Positions 42,737 to 49,867 of a stretch of DNA of 63,522 nt are shown in pieces (the first letter of the stretch is position 1; each line of letters begins with the position of its first letter). The position numbers and the translations under genes are program-made. The stretch spans positions 1 to 63,522 of the forward strand of contig JADZCJ010000066.1 of NCBI GenBank assembly GCA_020851635.1. Reading direction: 5' to 3'. The notes beneath the pieces are model-generated. The model saw only the letters and a list, made by a program, of their open reading frames with translations, did no database searches and was not told the DNA's origin. The DNA is from Anaerolineae bacterium. GTDB lineage: Bacteria; Chloroflexota; Anaerolineae; UBA4142; SHND01.

Positions 42737-44156
42737 TATACGAGTCCTCAAAAGGCGTCTGGTGTGCCATCACCCGTTCCAGATACCCCTCCACACGGCC
42801 GGCGCCAAGCCCCAACTGTCTTGCCGCGACAAATTCGGCGGCAGCGAGAGCGTAACGTTTTTGCGTGCCCAGTGTCAGCCCCGCCCACATTCGGAGCAGC
42901 GGGTCCGCCGAATAGTGCATACGATAATCCAGGATGCCGCCCGCGCCTGCCGCTGATTCGAGCGGTGATGCGTTTGCAATTTGAAACTCGGCTGCGCGAG
43001 TCTGTGCACGGTCGGACACAGCAAGACTAGTTTGATACGGTCCGCCCCATTCGCCCAGGGCGCATATCAAGGCGGCAGCTCCCGGAAATCGCGCGCTGGC
43101 AAATTGCGGCGTATACTGCCGCTCGCGTTTTGATTGTTGCATCGCCATATCGTACAGCTGATGCACATCAGAGGCAACTCGGTCGGCGCCAAAATGCGCC
43201 CGCGCAAAGGCGCGAGCGTTGGCTCCCAACCGTCTCCGTTCGTCCGCGTCGTCGGCGAGTTGCCGCAACATCTCGCTGTACTCGGTCTCGTCTCGCGCAA
43301 CCATTCCTGTCTCTTGGTGTTGGACGAGATAAGGCAGTCCCCCCACCGCAAGGATGACCGGCGGCACTCCCAACCACATGGCTTGCTGCAAAATCAATTC
43401 ACTTGCCGCATAGGTGTAGCGCGCGAGGGGGTAGCCAAAGATGTCGCAAGAAGCGAGAAACTCGAGCACATGCTCCAGATAGCCAGGAAAATCGAAACGG
43501 ACGTGAGGATACTCTTTCGCCTGCCGTTTCAGGGTCTTGACGGCGGTTCCGTCTCCTGCCACGAAAAAGGTGATGTCGGGCTTGGCGCCATCGGCGCAGA
43601 GTTGGACGAAACGCGGGTGCATTTTGACAAAATCAACTGTGCCCGCGTATCCGATGCGCACACCTGTATGCGGCGGCGCGACGATTTCGTTTGTCGGCAT
43701 GAGGGTGGAATCGAGGACGACGTGCACACGGTCCGGCCGCGCCCGGAGTTGTTCCCGGAACGATGGCAAAGTCAGAGAATGCGGTGTCGCGGCAATGACC
43801 CAATCAGCAAAATTCAACAGGTCAAGGGTTGCGACCTGTGCGGGGTACTCGCCCGCGACATGCAGTGTCATGACGAGCCGCATAGGCGGCAGTGGTGACG
43901 CGAGCCACGCGTACAGTTCGGGTGTGTTCCACGCCGCGAGATGCACAATATCAGCATCGTTCAACGCGTCTGTCAGCCGAGCTGTGTCGTTGCGGTCAAT
44001 CACGTCAAACCCGGCATCCACTGCCTGGCGGACTGCGGCGGGCTCGGTCGCTCCCAGCGAGACGATGCGGTGTCTGTCGTTCAGATACGTCATCTGGGCG
44101 CTTGCCACATCGAGCGTCGAGCGTAGTGCCCCGCCGCGCACCAAGCGAGGAATCAC
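42726..44156 (-). CDS. GT4-like glycosyltransferase
   Basis: This 476-residue protein has a GT-B fold: N-terminal IPRLVRGGALRSTLDVASAQ, middle VRIGYAGTVDFVKMHPRFVQL, and the donor-binding YAASELILQQAMWLGVPPVILAVGG with Glu in the usual place. The last about 130 residues are helical with an Arg/Ala-rich end. The listed start is GTG, but the natural family start HVIPRLV lies two codons earlier. A plausible Shine-Dalgarno (AGGTG) then points to an AUC codon at 44171. No ATG exists between that point and the upstream stop. It follows the HprK-like gene by 44 bases. Confidence 0.8.
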   Translation of the reverse strand: MIPRLVRGGALRSTLDVASAQMTYLNDRHRIVSLGATEPAAVRQAVDAGFDVIDRNDTARLTDALNDADIVHLAAWNTPELYAWLASPLPPMRLVMTLHVAGEYPAQVATLDLLNFADWVIAATPHSLTLPSFREQLRARPDRVHVVLDSTLMPTNEIVAPPHTGVRIGYAGTVDFVKMHPRFVQLCADGAKPDITFFVAGDGTAVKTLKRQAKEYPHVRFDFPGYLEHVLEFLASCDIFGYPLARYTYAASELILQQAMWLGVPPVILAVGGLPYLVQHQETGMVARDETEYSEMLRQLADDADERRRLGANARAFARAHFGADRVASDVHQLYDMAMQQSKRERQYTPQFASARFPGAAALICALGEWGGPYQTSLAVSDRAQTRAAEFQIANASPLESAAGAGGILDYRMHYSADPLLRMWAGLTLGTQKRYALAAAEFVAARQLGLGAGRVEGYLERVMAHQTPFEDSYNAG

Positions 44157-44200
44157 ATGCGTGATGTTGATTAGTTCACCTGTGACAGTAACCTATACTC

Positions 44201-45268
44201 TCAGCTTGCATGGAGTGGTTGTTCGAGCAGTCGTGCGATGGTCGTCGGAATCTGCTTTATTTCGACGCCGAGTTCCAAATTCCAGCAAGGGACACGGCGC
44301 ACCAGTTCGGCGAGCCGTTTCAATACCTGCCCGTCGGCGGTTGCCAGTTGTGACATTGTGCTGGGAGCCAACGCAAGCAGTGCCGTGCGCGGTAAAGCGG
44401 GGGTGACACGGCAAGCGCGCTCGCCCGTCACGCGCGGGATCAAGATTGCGCGGAGCGGAAATTCTCTGATCAACTTGCTTGGCAGAGTCTCGTTAAAGAA
44501 AAAGATTGCCTTGCCGGACCCGCCCTTGTCCCAAAAGCGAATGTGCGACTCCAGGAACGGGAGGCGCGCTATCGTTTCGTCGCTTGCTTTACCGCTACTG
44601 TAAAGACTGTAGATGCGAGGATTGTCATCTATGCGGATCGCGCAGTAATCGTCGCCCGCAAAGAGAAGTTCCGAATCGAGACACGCGAGCGAGGTGGTAG
44701 ATTTTCCCGCACCACTTTTGCCGACCAAAAGTGCCCCGCCCGCGGGCAATCCGACGGCGGCGGCATGCACATATTGTGCGTTGAACGTGGCAAGCCAGGG
44801 AAAGAGAATCGGGCGAAGCGGCGAGGCGCGCTCGTATGCGGGGAGCGCTTGTTCGCCAAAGACACAAACATATGCGTGCCCGCGCGCTGCGTCGTACAAA
44901 AACAGTGTGCGGCTGTCGGGGTGATAGAGGGTGAACCGCGTCCCATCATTGAACCCTTGGATTTCGCCGCGCCGCAGATACGCATCAAGGTCCCAGCGCG
45001 GACGCGGCAGCATGACGCCTGTCTCGGCAATTTCCCAGAGATGAACATGCAGGTCTGCCGCGGGACGTGCCGGGGTCTCCAGATGAGCAATCGCGCGCGT
45101 AAACGCCTCTCTCAGCGCGTCTCCTGCAAACTCGAGGCGCATGATGCGACTGCCTACAAGATAATCAATCGTTCGGGTGCCCGCGCGCTCGGCGGCGCAG
45201 GCAAACGCGGCAGCTACGTCCGAGAAAAATGTGCGGATTTCGTCGGCAGCAATGGGATCAGCGCGCAT
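44201..45268 (-). CDS. HPr-kinase-like ATPase (PqqD-associated)
   Basis: The ATG at 45268 gives 355 residues. A TTG 33 bases upstream is possible. The C-terminal half has the P-loop ALLVGKSGAGKSTTSLACL and then ELLFAGDDYCAI, as in HPr kinase and PEP-carboxykinase-like folds. The N-terminal about 150 residues are unlike HPr kinase. Related kinases accompany PqqD-like proteins in lasso-peptide and other clusters, where one type phosphorylates a peptide C-terminus. No lasso protease or cyclase is found here. It overlaps the PqqD-like gene by 11 bases. Confidence 0.75.
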   Translation of the reverse strand: MRADPIAADEIRTFFSDVAAAFACAAERAGTRTIDYLVGSRIMRLEFAGDALREAFTRAIAHLETPARPAADLHVHLWEIAETGVMLPRPRWDLDAYLRRGEIQGFNDGTRFTLYHPDSRTLFLYDAARGHAYVCVFGEQALPAYERASPLRPILFPWLATFNAQYVHAAAVGLPAGGALLVGKSGAGKSTTSLACLDSELLFAGDDYCAIRIDDNPRIYSLYSSGKASDETIARLPFLESHIRFWDKGGSGKAIFFFNETLPSKLIREFPLRAILIPRVTGERACRVTPALPRTALLALAPSTMSQLATADGQVLKRLAELVRRVPCWNLELGVEIKQIPTTIARLLEQPLHAS

Positions 45269-45701
45269 CTGCCCTGGTCGCGGGCCATCCGCTTGCGTCA
45301 ACCTGGTGAATTGGGTCGAGCAGCAATAATGCCTGCATGTCGGTGTATTTCTCGATGTGCGGGACGAGATACTCGCGCCGCACTGATGGCGCTGCCCCGG
45401 GGAGGTCAGATGCGGGATTGGAGCCGCCGGTTTCAGGGACTACAAGCTGCTCTTGAAGTAATTCCGTGAGCATGTCGTCAAAATCGGCGGCAATTCGAGC
45501 CGGGTTGGCATCGTACAACAGCTGCATCCGTTCAAGAATCTGTGCGCGTGACAAGGATTGATTCAAGAGGTCCCACATTTCGGCGGCGGTGTGACTGAGA
45601 CCATAGTATGTGCCGGTCCGAAGATTCACCAATACGTATTCGTCGTCAAACTGCTCATCAATGACGTCCGGCCGGTTTGCGCGATAGTGTTGCGCGTTCA
45701 C
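45258..45701 (-). CDS. PqqD-family protein with C-terminal peptide-like tail
   Basis: The 147-residue protein starts at GTG with an ideal Shine-Dalgarno (AGGAGG, 6-base spacing). Residues 1 to about 90 form a PqqD-like RiPP-recognition winged helix, with DDEYVLVNLRTGTYYGLS, AAEMWDLLNQSLSRAQILERM and DDMLTELLQEQLV. After a Gly/Pro/Ser linker, the C-terminus (110-140) reads EYLVPHIEKYTDMQALLLLD followed by PIHQV and GWP. That tail is a compact motif I believe recurs in this family. In characterised systems PqqD domains bind a precursor peptide's leader. The partner peptide is not identified. Confidence 0.78.
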   Translation of the reverse strand: MNAQHYRANRPDVIDEQFDDEYVLVNLRTGTYYGLSHTAAEMWDLLNQSLSRAQILERMQLLYDANPARIAADFDDMLTELLQEQLVVPETGGSNPASDLPGAAPSVRREYLVPHIEKYTDMQALLLLDPIHQVDASGWPATRADAR

Positions 45702-45723
45702 AAGAAACCTCCTAAATATACGG

Positions 45724-45743
45724 GATTACAATTCGATTACAAT
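45724..45743. promoter_or_regulatory. Tandem 9-bp direct repeat before the PqqD-like gene
   Basis: GATTACAAT occurs twice, exactly 11 bases apart, on the same face of the helix and 22-42 bases before the PqqD GTG. This looks like a binding site for a regulator acting on the cassette. It is too short to be a repeat array. Confidence 0.45.
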
Positions 45744-45890
45744 ATCGGGCCCGTTCAATGCGATGCTCTGTGTGCACCCGTAATAAATAAAACAGTGTTT
45801 TTATACCTGATTGAGAATTTGGCGCAATTCTAACCATTATTTGACACGGTTGTCCTGGGCTGATTGTAACTGGATTGAAAGAAATATTTG

Positions 45891-45920
45891 TTGACTGTCA
45901 GGGGTGTCGAATGGTATCCT
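45891..45920 (+). promoter_or_regulatory. Promoter of the 68-residue gene
   Basis: TTGACT at 45891-45896, an 18-base spacer and TATCCT at 45915-45920. A second weaker candidate starts with TTGACA at 45841. The leader to the ATG at 45989 is about 60 bases and includes a run of Gs (GGGGGG). Confidence 0.5.
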
Positions 45921-45988
45921 CGCATAGTCATAAATCCGGGGGGAGACACAATCAAGCGCTGTCAAGTTGGGTCACCCAGGAGTAAAGT

Positions 45989-46195
45989 ATGGACATCGAG
46001 TTGAACGCCTTGCGGCGGGTCGCGAAAGCAGCCAAGAGATATCAGGACAAGGTCATCCAAAAACGCGCGATGCAGGTGACCTCGGACAAAGAGATTATCG
46101 CTGCTCCTAAAGAAGGGTTTGAGATTGGCTCTGCCGAATTCGAGCTCTCTGAAGCCCTGAACGCCTGGTTCCGCCTGCAAGAAACAACAAGCTAG
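45989..46195 (+). CDS. Small protein, unknown function
   Basis: This 68-residue protein has a good Shine-Dalgarno (AGGAG, 6-base spacing). A promoter upstream and a strong terminator downstream make it a self-contained unit. It is charged and probably helical at the N-terminus (ELNALRRVAKAAKRYQDKVI). A Pro/Gly break (APKEGFEIGS) and a short C-terminal helix (ELSEALNAWFRL) follow. It has no Cys, no signal peptide and no recognised family. Its place next to the divergent PqqD-like/kinase cassette makes a precursor or regulator possible, but nothing in its composition proves it. Confidence 0.7.
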   Translation: MDIELNALRRVAKAAKRYQDKVIQKRAMQVTSDKEIIAAPKEGFEIGSAEFELSEALNAWFRLQETTS

Positions 46196-46215
46196 ACTTG
46201 GACTGAGCTAAAGTC

Positions 46216-46297
46216 GTGCTGTCAATAATACAGCACAATTCCTCAAAAGCAGAGCAGCCCTCTGCGTCAAGGCGCGTGCCGGACGCAGAGGGTTTTA
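46216..46297 (+). terminator. Hairpin plus rho-independent terminator
   Basis: The first hairpin (46216-46236) has arms GTGCTGT/ACAGCAC with a 7-base loop. The second (46258-46292) has arms CCCTCTGCGTC/GACGCAGAGGG and is followed by TTTTATTTT. The T-run overlaps the TAA of the convergent glucosaminidase-like gene. Confidence 0.85.
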
Positions 46298-47350
46298 TTT
46301 TCGCTCTCTCCGCTGATAGAATAGCCACCCCGCGCTGACAAACACAATCGCAAGTGCCACTGCGCCTGCCAAGAACCATCCCGACTGCGTGGCGGGAGCT
46401 TTAACGATTACTCGAGTCTTGAGCTCGCGTCCGACGTTGTTGCCCCCATGTTTGACCTGCCAAGCGGTGGAATAGGTCCCCGGCATGGTGGGAGCAACCA
46501 TCGTAAGCGCCCAGCGTTGGATATGCTCCGGTGGGACCAGCTGCTGCAACTCGAGTCGTGACGCGGCGCCAAAGCGGTTCTCGTTTGCGCTCACCAGGTA
46601 ATAATCCGCCGCCGGACTCCACGTGCCAAACCCCGTATTCTTGACATCGAAAAAAATTTGAAAAATCTCACCCGCGTTCACCTCAGTCGGGTCAGACTGT
46701 GCTACGATTTCCAGATCGTTGCGCGGCAAATCATACTGATACAGGTTTTCGGCATCCATCAACCGAATCAAGTCCGCAGCGTAGGTGGGCGAGGTCGCAT
46801 AGCCCGCCGCGGCGATGCGACGCGCAAATTCGCGCGGGTCGTCCACCGCCTGCATTGCGTTCGCGTAGCGGGGGGCGGTTGCGAGCAACAAACCGTGGTC
46901 ACGGAACGAATCTTCCATGCTGGCGTATTTGCGAAAACGCTCACGGCGTTCCACATATCGCACGCCGTTCCATTCTTTGGTCATTGCCCAAACCCAGCCC
47001 GTAGCAATGGGACCGAGCACGAGGTTCTCACCCGATGCTGACCCCGCCTTGATGCCAAAATAGTTGTTGGCGTCTGCAATCGGGTGCTTGCCGCGCCCTG
47101 TTTCCCACATGGCTTGAGCCAGTGTCACAGAAGCGGGCACGGTGGTGGAGCGCTGGGATTTGATGGCGAGTGGAATGGCGCGTGCCATAAAATCGGCGTC
47201 TGCCTGCGCATATGCCGGAGGAATAAAGAACAACGCAGCGAGGCAAACGCCGAGGATTGTCAAACTCAGGACTTGTACGAACATGGATTGGGTTCTGACC
47301 AAACAAGACTTGCCAATCTGCCCCGCTCGGTTACAATTCTGCCGACGCAT
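46295..47350 (-). CDS. Glucosaminidase-domain exported protein with NBR1-like Ig domain
   Basis: The ATG at 47350 gives 351 residues. An internal ATG at 47284 would start directly at the hydrophobic signal (FVQVLSLTILGVCLAALFF). After the AQA cleavage region comes a mannosyl-glycoprotein endo-beta-N-acetylglucosaminidase/FlgJ-like domain, with VTLAQAMWETGRGKHPIADANNYFGIKAG. A beta-sandwich resembling the NBR1 central domain (EIFQIFFDVKNTGFGTWSP, WQVKHGGNNVG) and a C-terminal transmembrane helix follow. It should cut peptidoglycan glycan strands at the cell surface. It is adjacent to an RDD gene. Confidence 0.82.
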   Translation of the reverse strand: MRRQNCNRAGQIGKSCLVRTQSMFVQVLSLTILGVCLAALFFIPPAYAQADADFMARAIPLAIKSQRSTTVPASVTLAQAMWETGRGKHPIADANNYFGIKAGSASGENLVLGPIATGWVWAMTKEWNGVRYVERRERFRKYASMEDSFRDHGLLLATAPRYANAMQAVDDPREFARRIAAAGYATSPTYAADLIRLMDAENLYQYDLPRNDLEIVAQSDPTEVNAGEIFQIFFDVKNTGFGTWSPAADYYLVSANENRFGAASRLELQQLVPPEHIQRWALTMVAPTMPGTYSTAWQVKHGGNNVGRELKTRVIVKAPATQSGWFLAGAVALAIVFVSAGWLFYQRRERK

Positions 47351-47355
47351 CAAGC

Positions 47356-48141
47356 TCAACCGCGCGGCGCGCGATACGCGGCAACGGTATCGCGCAGAAA
47401 CGCGACCGCAGCGGTGGGTGTTGTCGGAGTCGCTTCTGCCGTCAGTTTCATTGCGGCGGCGAGGCGTCGAGCGATCTGCATGCTCAGCGCCTCTTGATTC
47501 GAAAATTGGGAGCGCCGGTTCAAAAACGATTCTGCCAACTCGACATCGCTGATGGTCAATCCTGCAACGCTGGGCGGAGCGTTCAGCGGCGCGGGCGCAC
47601 CCGCGGTGGCTGCCGGCAGGATTTGGCCAAGTCGCACCTCATCCCGCATTTTGACCACAATCGTTCCTGCGGCAAAATCTCCGAGCCGTTTGGCGCGCTT
47701 GTTGGAAAACATGGTAACGACACCTATCCCGTAGGCGAATGGGAAAAAATCAATGATGCGAACGAGATTGCGAATAATTGAATCAAGCGCCGTCATCGGG
47801 TACCCATTTTCGCGAATAACGCGCAGGTGAAACAATCGTTTGCCCGGCGTTTGTCCGTTCATAAAGATTTCGAGAAATATAAAATAGCCGAACTGGATAA
47901 AAAAGAGCATTAGGATAAAGACAATGCCCAGACCATCGCTGACAGAGCGCGGCAAGTCCACGTTCGAGAGCTGTGCCCCAACCAGAGCAACGGCAACAAA
48001 AATCAGGACATAGATTACCCCCTGAATGAGAGAGTCAATCAAGATTGCCAGAAACCGCGAGCCGATATCAGCCACATCATAGCCAAAACGTATGTTTTCG
48101 GGTGTCTCGACAATAAATAGATCCGGAGGCGCTGTTTCCAT
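47356..48141 (-). CDS. RDD-family membrane protein
   Basis: The ATG at 48141 gives 261 residues. The family Arg-Asp-Asp region appears as SRFLAILIDSLIQGVIYVLIF (variant R...D), with further helices at LGIVFILMLFFIQFGYFIF and RNLVRIIDFFPFAYGIGVV. MNGQTPGKRLFHLRVIRENG is a second conserved block. The last about 100 residues are soluble. RDD proteins are membrane proteins of mostly unknown function. The neighbourhood (SpoIIM-like, DUF58, MoxR) is a recurrent set. Confidence 0.88.
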   Translation of the reverse strand: METAPPDLFIVETPENIRFGYDVADIGSRFLAILIDSLIQGVIYVLIFVAVALVGAQLSNVDLPRSVSDGLGIVFILMLFFIQFGYFIFLEIFMNGQTPGKRLFHLRVIRENGYPMTALDSIIRNLVRIIDFFPFAYGIGVVTMFSNKRAKRLGDFAAGTIVVKMRDEVRLGQILPAATAGAPAPLNAPPSVAGLTISDVELAESFLNRRSQFSNQEALSMQIARRLAAAMKLTAEATPTTPTAAVAFLRDTVAAYRAPRG

Positions 48142-48156
48142 CGGCGTCAATGACCT

Positions 48157-48181
48157 CTGTCACAGTATGTTGCTGTGACAG
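48157..48181. promoter_or_regulatory. Palindromic site between the RDD and SpoIIM-like genes
   Basis: Arms CTGTCACAG and CTGTGACAG enclose a 7-base centre in the divergent promoter region, 15 bases before the RDD ATG and about 105 before the SpoIIM-like ATG. A dimeric regulator site or an RNA hairpin would both fit. Confidence 0.4.
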
Positions 48182-48285
48182 TGAATCAGTCCTATCGCAT
48201 CATTAACCAGCTCGCCAGACGTCCTTGCCGAGACACGCCCGATGACGGGCGCATCCGGCACAGTCCATGCAAAAGAGCTTGATTC

Positions 48286-49284
48286 ATGATGCGCTATCTC
48301 TATATGCAATATCAGCAATTGGTGCAGCAGCGCAGACTCGGCTGGGAACGACTGGAGAATTACCTGCGCCGCATCGAACGAGACCAAATCAAATCGCTGT
48401 CGCAAGCCGAGCTTGTCGAATTTGGGCAATTGTATCGCAGCACGACATCGGACCTGGCGATCGCGCAGCGCGATTTTCCGCGTCATGACGTGACGGCGTA
48501 TCTGAACCAGTTGGTTGGGCGCGCGCACCCCGTCGTCTATCGAGGAGAACCACTCGTCTTGAAGCGATTGGTCAATTTTTATCTGCGCGACCTGCCTCGA
48601 TTATATCGCGAGACGCTGCCCTTTATCGGCGCGGCAGCTCTATTGTTGTTTGGGCCCGCAGTCATCGCTTATGTTGTCATGGTGCACAACCCGGCGGCGG
48701 CGACGCTTGTCCTGGACCCCGCGACGATTGGGATGATCGAGAGCGGCGATCAATGGTGGAAAGAGTTGAACGAGCGCAACCAAGTGGGGTCCGCCTTTCT
48801 CATGACGCATAATCTGGGCATTGCGTTCCTTGCATTCGCCGGGGGGATGGTCCTTGGGCTTGTGACCCTCTATGTGCTGGTCTTGAACGGCATCAACATT
48901 GGTTCGGTACTGGGACTGCTGCATGCGTACGGCAACGCCGGACCTCTCTGGGAATTTATCGCGGGTCACGGCGTGCTGGAGCTCAGTGAAATCACCATCG
49001 CGGGCGGCTGTGGGCTGATGCTTGGCTATGCCATGCTGCGTCCGGGGCTGCTCTCGCGGCGCGATGCGGTGGGAATTGCGACACAAAAATCCGTTCGGTT
49101 GCTTCTTGGCACCGCGCCGATCCTGGTGATCGCCGGAATCATTGAAGGCATGATTTCACCCCAGGATGTTCTTCCCGCTTTTGTGAAATTTGGGGTTGCG
49201 ATTATCACGGGACTTTTGCTTTACGGCTATCTGTTGTTGACGGCGCGCAGCCGACAAGAGGACGAGATGCGGACGCGCGCTTAA
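48286..49284 (+). CDS. SpoIIM/DUF95-type membrane protein
   Basis: The 332-residue protein has a helical cytoplasmic start (RRLGWERLENYLRRIERDQ) and YRSTTSDLAIAQRDF, conserved in the family. Four to six transmembrane helices follow, with the glycine-rich NGINIGSVLGLLHAYGNAGPLWEFIAGHGVLELSEI block. SpoIIM of Bacillus acts in engulfment. In non-sporulating bacteria this homologue usually occurs with RDD and MoxR-DUF58 genes, and no sporulation is implied. It ends overlapping the next minus-strand gene by 4 bases. Confidence 0.87.
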   Translation: MMRYLYMQYQQLVQQRRLGWERLENYLRRIERDQIKSLSQAELVEFGQLYRSTTSDLAIAQRDFPRHDVTAYLNQLVGRAHPVVYRGEPLVLKRLVNFYLRDLPRLYRETLPFIGAAALLLFGPAVIAYVVMVHNPAAATLVLDPATIGMIESGDQWWKELNERNQVGSAFLMTHNLGIAFLAFAGGMVLGLVTLYVLVLNGINIGSVLGLLHAYGNAGPLWEFIAGHGVLELSEITIAGGCGLMLGYAMLRPGLLSRRDAVGIATQKSVRLLLGTAPILVIAGIIEGMISPQDVLPAFVKFGVAIITGLLLYGYLLLTARSRQEDEMRTRA

Positions 49285-49850
49285 TGAATCGAACTCAGGA
49301 ATTCGCGCATCAACGCATCATCCCAACCGGTTGCATCTCCCATAATCATCACGACGACCAACCCATTTTTTCCTTGAAACGTTCCAATCGCCTGCCTCAT
49401 GCGCGGCGAGTTTTCGCTCTCGGCAATCGTAAAGACCGTGTCCTCGCCGCGAATGGTGAAATGTTCCTCTCCCACCACGCGCATCCCGCCGCCACTGCGG
49501 TTGAATTGCTGTTGAAACGACTGCCGCATCTGTTGTTCCATTTGTGCGCGGCTCACGCCCGGTGTCCGCGTCCCCATTAACATGAACAACATGCTGTCGT
49601 CCGCGCGAGACTCGGGCGCCAGCACAACCATCTGATAGATGAACAGGTTCATGCCCATTTGTTCCGTATAGCCAGTCGGCACGGTATAATCCGCAATCTC
49701 GTCGCCCACGCCTCCGGCGCCGCCCGGAGTTGTAGACACGATACTTTCGGCAAAGCGCGGCAGCAACAGGTAACCGATGGCGCAGACTCCGAGACACACG
49801 ACGACCAACGACCCGACCACAATCAGGGCGATTTTCGAGTTGCGACTCAT
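49281..49850 (-). CDS. Hypothetical membrane-anchored protein
   Basis: The ATG at 49850 has a good Shine-Dalgarno (GGGAGG) and gives 189 residues. One helix (about 7-29, ALIVVGSLVVVCLGVCAIGYLLL) precedes a Gly-rich segment and a compact domain. The recurring motifs are NLFIYQMVVLAPESRADDSMLFMLMG and GEDTVFTIAESENSPRMRQAIGTF. I do not recognise the family. It lies 17 bases after the DUF58 gene on the same strand and is likely the last gene of the MoxR unit. Confidence 0.6.
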   Translation of the reverse strand: MSRNSKIALIVVGSLVVVCLGVCAIGYLLLPRFAESIVSTTPGGAGGVGDEIADYTVPTGYTEQMGMNLFIYQMVVLAPESRADDSMLFMLMGTRTPGVSRAQMEQQMRQSFQQQFNRSGGGMRVVGEEHFTIRGEDTVFTIAESENSPRMRQAIGTFQGKNGLVVVMIMGDATGWDDALMREFLSSIH

Positions 49851-49867
49851 TTTTCCTCCCAACGAAT

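Noticed and set aside
41365-45701. A complete lasso-peptide biosynthesis cluster
   Set aside because: Only the PqqD-like and kinase-like parts are present. No transglutaminase-like protease or asparagine-synthetase-like cyclase is found in the neighbourhood.
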